Shown: one piece after another, positions 60,880 through 64,000 of the stretch
How the letters are laid out: every line of letters begins with the position of its first letter
How positions within the stretch are numbered: position 1 is the stretch's first letter
Source of the DNA: Tranquillimonas sp964472855
Lineage (GTDB): Bacteria; Pseudomonadota; Alphaproteobacteria; Rhodobacterales; Rhodobacteraceae
Reading direction: 5' to 3'
Length of the DNA stretch: 64,000 bases
Assembly: GCA_964472855.1 (NCBI GenBank)
Contig: CAYYMJ010000008.1
Coordinates: 7,983-71,982 of the forward strand
The notes under the pieces: generated by a model
What the model saw: only the letters and a program-made list of their open reading frames with translations
The model's database searches: none
Told to the model about the DNA's origin: nothing
Made by a program: the position numbers and the translations under genes

Positions 60880-61332
60880 CTATTGCCGGACCGTGATGGC
60901 CGTGGCGTCCATCCCGGCCTCTTGCACCCATGAAAACAGCTTGGCGGCATTGTCGGGGTGCAGGCGCACGCAACCGGCCGAGGCCGGATTGCCCAGACGG
61001 CTGATCTGGTCGGTGCCGTGAATGGCGTAATTGCCGTTGAAAAAGATCGAAAATGGCATCGGCGCATTGTTGTAGAGCGAAGAGCGATGGTTCCGGCTCA
61101 GGAATTGCGGGCTGTAGGTGCCCAGCGGCGTTCGCTTGCCCGGCCGCGCGGTCGACACCGGCCAGTCGCCCATCAGGCGGTTGCCGTCATAGACCTTCAT
61201 GCGCTGGTCCGAGATGTCCACGAAGACGCTGATGGCGTCGGCTTGGGCAGGGGCGGCGAAACAGGCGGCCAATGAAATTGCCAGGGCACTGATGGTGCCG
61301 GCGAAGCGGGGCGTCGAAAGGGTTCTGAGCAT
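60880..61332 (-). CDS. L,D-transpeptidase (YkuD type, exported)
   Basis: A 150-residue protein. An N-terminal signal (hydrophobic core residues ~12-27) ends near AQA/D at residue 31; an LAAC in the core could alternatively be a lipobox. The YkuD domain has the catalytic set H105 (IHGTD), S119 and C121 in the SAGCVRLH motif. It cross-links peptidoglycan or attaches proteins to it. Start MLRTLSTP at 61332. Confidence 0.88.
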   Translation of the reverse strand: MLRTLSTPRFAGTISALAISLAACFAAPAQADAISVFVDISDQRMKVYDGNRLMGDWPVSTARPGKRTPLGTYSPQFLSRNHRSSLYNNAPMPFSIFFNGNYAIHGTDQISRLGNPASAGCVRLHPDNAAKLFSWVQEAGMDATAITVRQ

Positions 61333-61470
61333 ACGACTGATGCTACACTTGGCGTGGACGTCCGAGCCAGTCACAAGATGCCGTGGCCCGGCGGAATCAA
61401 CGGGTTATCCACAGACTTTACGCCACCCGCGCCTTCGCCTTAGGGTTTCCATGCTCAGCAGGAGACGACA

Positions 61471-62133
61471 ATGCGCAGTTTCGACGAAATCTTCGCCATT
61501 TCTGCCGCGCGCAAGGGCGGCGCGGCGGCGCTCGAATCGCAGCTTGCCGCCCCCTTGCCGGCCAAAAAGCTGGCCGAGATTCCCGATGACCGCTGGCTCA
61601 GCACCCTCAGCCGTTGTGTGTTTCAGGCGGGATTCAACTGGAAAGTGGTCGCGGCGAAATGGCCCGGCTTCGAAGAGGCGTTTCACGGCTTCGATCCCGG
61701 CCGCGTGGCCATGATGGAACCCGACGCCTTCGATGCGCTTCTGTCCGACAGCCGCGTGGTGCGCAACGGCACCAAGCTGCAAAGCGTCATCGACAACGCG
61801 GCCTTCATCCTTGAGCTGCGCCAGCAGGGCGGCGCCGGCACGGTTCTGGGCGGCTGGCCGGCGTCCGATTTTGTTGGCCTGCTCGACCGGCTCAAGCGCG
61901 ACGGCAGCCGGCTGGGTGGCAGCACGGCCATGTTTGCCATGCGCTTCATGGGTCGCGACGCCTTTGTCCTGTCGCCCGACGTGCAGGCCCGGCTGCGGGC
62001 CGAAGGGGTGTTCGACGGCGCCGCGGGCTCGAAGAAATCCATGCGGGCGATCCAGGAGGCGTTCAATGTCTGGATGGACCAGTCGGGCCGGTCGCTGACC
62101 GAGATCAGCCGCGTGCTTGCCATGAGCCTTTGA
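61471..62133 (+). CDS. tag: DNA-3-methyladenine glycosylase I family
   Basis: A 220-residue HhH-superfamily glycosylase. RSFDEIFAISAARKGG, FQAGFNWKVV and the conserved-base region FDALLSDSRVVRNGTKLQSVIDNA are motifs of the Tag group, which excises 3-methyladenine. The classical zinc-binding cysteines and histidines are not evident, so it belongs to the divergent branch. Start ATG 61471 with AGGAG. It is followed 3 bp later by a TTG-initiated lipoprotein gene. Confidence 0.82.
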   Translation: MRSFDEIFAISAARKGGAAALESQLAAPLPAKKLAEIPDDRWLSTLSRCVFQAGFNWKVVAAKWPGFEEAFHGFDPGRVAMMEPDAFDALLSDSRVVRNGTKLQSVIDNAAFILELRQQGGAGTVLGGWPASDFVGLLDRLKRDGSRLGGSTAMFAMRFMGRDAFVLSPDVQARLRAEGVFDGAAGSKKSMRAIQEAFNVWMDQSGRSLTEISRVLAMSL

Positions 62134-62136
62134 GCG

Positions 62137-62835
62137 TTGCGCCCGGCGACCATTCTGCCCCTGTTGCTGGTGTTGCTGGTGTTGCTGGCCGCCTGTGGCC
62201 GACCCGTGACCGAGGCCGAGGCCGGGTTTCTCGACACATTGCACGGCCCGTCGCTGAACGCTCGGGCGGTTCGGCTGGTGGATGGCGTGCTGATCGGCAA
62301 CATCAGCCACTGGCGCCCGGCCCGGCCACAGGTTGCCTGCCGCGAGCGCATCTTTCCGCCGCCCGGCGCCGACGCCGTGCGCACCTCGACCGCGGCGCTG
62401 GTTCTGTACCAGACCGGTTTTTTCCGCCGCGATCTTTACGGACGCGATTTTCTCGACGGCTGGCCCGAGCGTCTGCCGCTGGCGCATGCGATGCTGTTCG
62501 CCCATGAAATGACCCATGTCTGGCAATGGCAGAATCGCGCGCTGACCGGGTATTCGCCGCTGCGGGCCGCCAACGAACACGTGCCGGGCGGCGACCCGTA
62601 TCTTTTTGACATCACGCGCGCCCGGGCGTTTCTGGACTATTCCGACGAGCAACAGGGCGCGCTGGTCGAAGAGTTCGTGTGCTGCAGGGCGCTTGACCCG
62701 GGTGGCGGGCGGACCCGGCGGCTGTATGACATCCTGCGGCCGGTCTTCCCGGCCATCGCGGCGCAAAGCCCTGTGCCCCGCGCCAATGTTGCCCTGCCGT
62801 GGGCCGGCGCCGAAACCGAAGGGATTTGCAGCTGA
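62137..62835 (+). CDS. Putative lipoprotein with HExxH motif
   Basis: A 232-residue protein. A hydrophobic signal (residues 4-18) ends in LLAAC, a lipobox with the acceptor C20. The central HEMTHVWQWQN is an HExxH zinc-metallopeptidase-like motif, followed by DYSDEQQGALVEEFVCC that could supply a third ligand (E). No ATG is available at the start; TTG 62137 is. It is coupled to tag upstream and to the DMT-like gene downstream (TGATG at 62833). I know no specific family. Confidence 0.65.
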   Translation: MRPATILPLLLVLLVLLAACGRPVTEAEAGFLDTLHGPSLNARAVRLVDGVLIGNISHWRPARPQVACRERIFPPPGADAVRTSTAALVLYQTGFFRRDLYGRDFLDGWPERLPLAHAMLFAHEMTHVWQWQNRALTGYSPLRAANEHVPGGDPYLFDITRARAFLDYSDEQQGALVEEFVCCRALDPGGGRTRRLYDILRPVFPAIAAQSPVPRANVALPWAGAETEGICS

Positions 62836-63281
62836 TGGGTGGAGACGACCTGAGATTTGCCGCGATCATGCTGGCGGCGGGCATTGGCATCCCGCTGCTG
62901 GCGGCGTTGAACGCATCGCTTGGCGCGCGCATCGGGTCGCCGGCCTCGGCCGCCGTGGTTCTGTTCGCCGTGGCCTTCGCGGCCGCCGGCGCAGTGTCTG
63001 TCGTCACCGGAGCGCGCGGGTTTTCCGCCATGGGCGCCCAGCCGCCGCATCTGTTCGCGGCCGGCCTGCTGGTGGCGTTTTATGTGCTGTCGATCACCTG
63101 GGTGGCACCGCGCTTCGGGGTGGGCAACGCGGTTTTCTTCGTGCTGTTGGGGCAACTGGTTTCCGCGGCCGCCATCGACCATTTCGGCCTGTTCGGGGCG
63201 CGGATCGCCGAGCTGACGCCCACCCGCGCCGCCGGCATCGCCGTGATGGCGCTGGGGGTCTTGTTGACGCAGAAGGGCTGA
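62835..63281 (+). CDS. Small DMT-type membrane protein (DUF606/YdcZ-like)
   Basis: A 148-residue protein with four to five membrane helices and a conserved ALNASLGARIGSPASAA opening, as in the YdcZ/DUF606 branch of the drug/metabolite transporter superfamily. Such half-length proteins work as dimers. Start ATG 62835 overlaps the lipoprotein stop. Substrate unknown. Confidence 0.78.
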   Translation: MGGDDLRFAAIMLAAGIGIPLLAALNASLGARIGSPASAAVVLFAVAFAAAGAVSVVTGARGFSAMGAQPPHLFAAGLLVAFYVLSITWVAPRFGVGNAVFFVLLGQLVSAAAIDHFGLFGARIAELTPTRAAGIAVMALGVLLTQKG

Positions 63282-63284
63282 GCC

Positions 63285-63941
63285 TCAGACCAGCGCGCCG
63301 GCGTGCAGCCGCACGGTGCGGTCCATGCGCGCGGCGAGGTCGAGATTGTGGGTGGCGATCAGGGCGGCAAGCCCGGTGTCGCGCGCCAGCTCCAGCAGCA
63401 ACGCGAACACGGTGCCGGCGGTGCCGGGGTCGAGGTTGCCGGTGGGCTCGTCGGCCAACAGCAGCGCCGGGCGGTTGGCCAGGGCGCGGCAGATGGCGAC
63501 GCGCTGCGCCTCGCCGCCCGACAGCTCGGCCGGGCGGTGTGCGCCGCGGTCGCCCAGCCCCACATCGGACAGCAGGCCTGCGGCGCGGGCCCGGGCCGCG
63601 GCGCCGCCCACGCCAGCCGCCATCTGTGGCAGGGCGATGTTTTCCAGCGCCGTGAATTCCGGCAACAGGTGGTGGAACTGGTAGACGAAGCCGATGCGTT
63701 CGCGTCGGGCCCGGGTGCGGGCGCGGTCGCCGCGGCCGGTCATGTCCTGCCCGTCGATGCTGACGTGGCCGCGGTCGGCGGTGTCGAGCAGGCCGGCGAC
63801 ATGCAGAAGCGTGGACTTGCCCGCGCCCGAGGGGGCCACCAGCGCCACGATCTCGCCCGGGGCCACACGCAGGGCCGCGCCCCGCAGAACGTCGACGGCG
63901 TTGGGCTGGCCGGGGTTGTAGCTTTTGACGATGCCGCGCAT
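63285..63941 (-). CDS. lolD: LolD-type ABC ATPase (N-terminus uncertain)
   Basis: A 218-residue ABC ATPase with Walker A APSGAGKST, Q-loop YQFHHLLPEFTALEN, signature LSGGEAQR and Walker B LLLADEPTGNLD. These match LolD, which with LolC/LolE releases lipoproteins from the inner membrane for transport to the outer membrane. The ATG at 63941 may not be the real start: the frame stays open through a GC-rich repeat-like stretch to the window edge. The lolC gene would be beyond the edge. Confidence 0.85.
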   Translation of the reverse strand: MRGIVKSYNPGQPNAVDVLRGAALRVAPGEIVALVAPSGAGKSTLLHVAGLLDTADRGHVSIDGQDMTGRGDRARTRARRERIGFVYQFHHLLPEFTALENIALPQMAAGVGGAAARARAAGLLSDVGLGDRGAHRPAELSGGEAQRVAICRALANRPALLLADEPTGNLDPGTAGTVFALLLELARDTGLAALIATHNLDLAARMDRTVRLHAGALV

Positions 63942-63952
63942 GTCCAGCGCCG

Positions 63953-64000
63953 CAGGGGGGCTGCCTGCCCCCCCGCCTTGCGGCGTCCCCCCGGGGATAT
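63953..64000. repeat. GC-rich palindrome at the window edge
   Basis: GCAGGGGGGCTGCC followed by GCCCCCCCGCC and CCCCCCGGGGATAT, the same hairpin/GGGATAT composition as in the other dispersed elements. It is cut by the window end and overlaps the possible upstream coding extension of lolD. Confidence 0.5.

Overview
This 64 kb window is high-GC (roughly two thirds G+C by eye) bacterial chromosomal DNA. It looks alphaproteobacterial, most likely Rhodobacterales/Rhodobacteraceae. The grounds are the gene content and order (DUF484-xerC, ycjX-ycjF, ctaD plus a DUF2244 protein, an AglEFGK-type sugar transporter, TctCBA) and GC-rich intergenic palindromes followed by a GATATTTTC..GACAGAAGTAG motif, which I associate with that family. 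It is a draft scaffold with five 100-N gaps (8302-8401, 14517-14616, 41195-41294, 51060-51159, 52239-52338). Two of these are flanked by identical 55-bp sequence and are probably unmerged contig overlaps. I see no phage, insertion sequence, CRISPR array or rRNA. There is one tRNA, tRNA-Leu(GAG).

Layout. 1-3.3 kb: a LysE-type exporter fragment and a sugar-acid catabolic set (L-2-keto-3-deoxyarabonate dehydratase-like enzyme, DenD-like dehydrogenase, SDR). 3.5-4.1 kb: a small HTH regulator and a membrane protein. 4.3-8.3 kb: glycerol 3-phosphate genes (DeoR/GlpR-type repressor divergent from glpD-glpK). 8.4-10.7 kb: an ArgE-like deacetylase coupled to a PLP decarboxylase. 11-15.7 kb: an alpha-glucoside-type ABC importer behind a perfect LacI-family operator. 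15.9-21.2 kb: a tripartite tricarboxylate transporter (tctCBA) divergent from an IclR regulator coupled to a class III aminotransferase. 21.7-24.6 kb: an SDR, an ArsR-SRPBCC-YciI cluster and small proteins.

24.9-30.3 kb is the most distinctive region. A LuxI-type acyl-homoserine lactone synthase has every family-invariant residue but no LuxR neighbour. It is embedded among two paralogous response regulators with degenerate GGDEF-like output domains and a membrane histidine kinase, next to a single-domain globin. This looks like a quorum-signal/two-component module.

30.4-36.1 kb: an HpaI aldolase divergent from an HpaR-type MarR regulator, a true formylglycine-generating enzyme, a CopA copper ATPase with CueR, and the tRNA. 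36.6-46.5 kb: lipB coupled to a sulfotransferase-like protein, ctaD, a DUF2244 protein, a non-coding ~105-bp tandem repeat array, priA, a transaldolase-family gene, DUF484 and xerC. 46.6-64 kb: ileS, an FAD monooxygenase, ycjX-GNAT-ycjF, truA, a MATE transporter, an epimerase, parE coupled to a second sulfotransferase-like gene, a PaaI thioesterase, an L,D-transpeptidase, tag coupled to an HExxH lipoprotein and a small DMT-type membrane protein, and a lolD-type ATPase at the right edge.

Most of the window is housekeeping and ordinary accessory catabolism. The orphan LuxI/two-component cluster, the dispersed repeat families (one of which forms the ileS stop codon) and the tandem array are the parts most worth follow-up.
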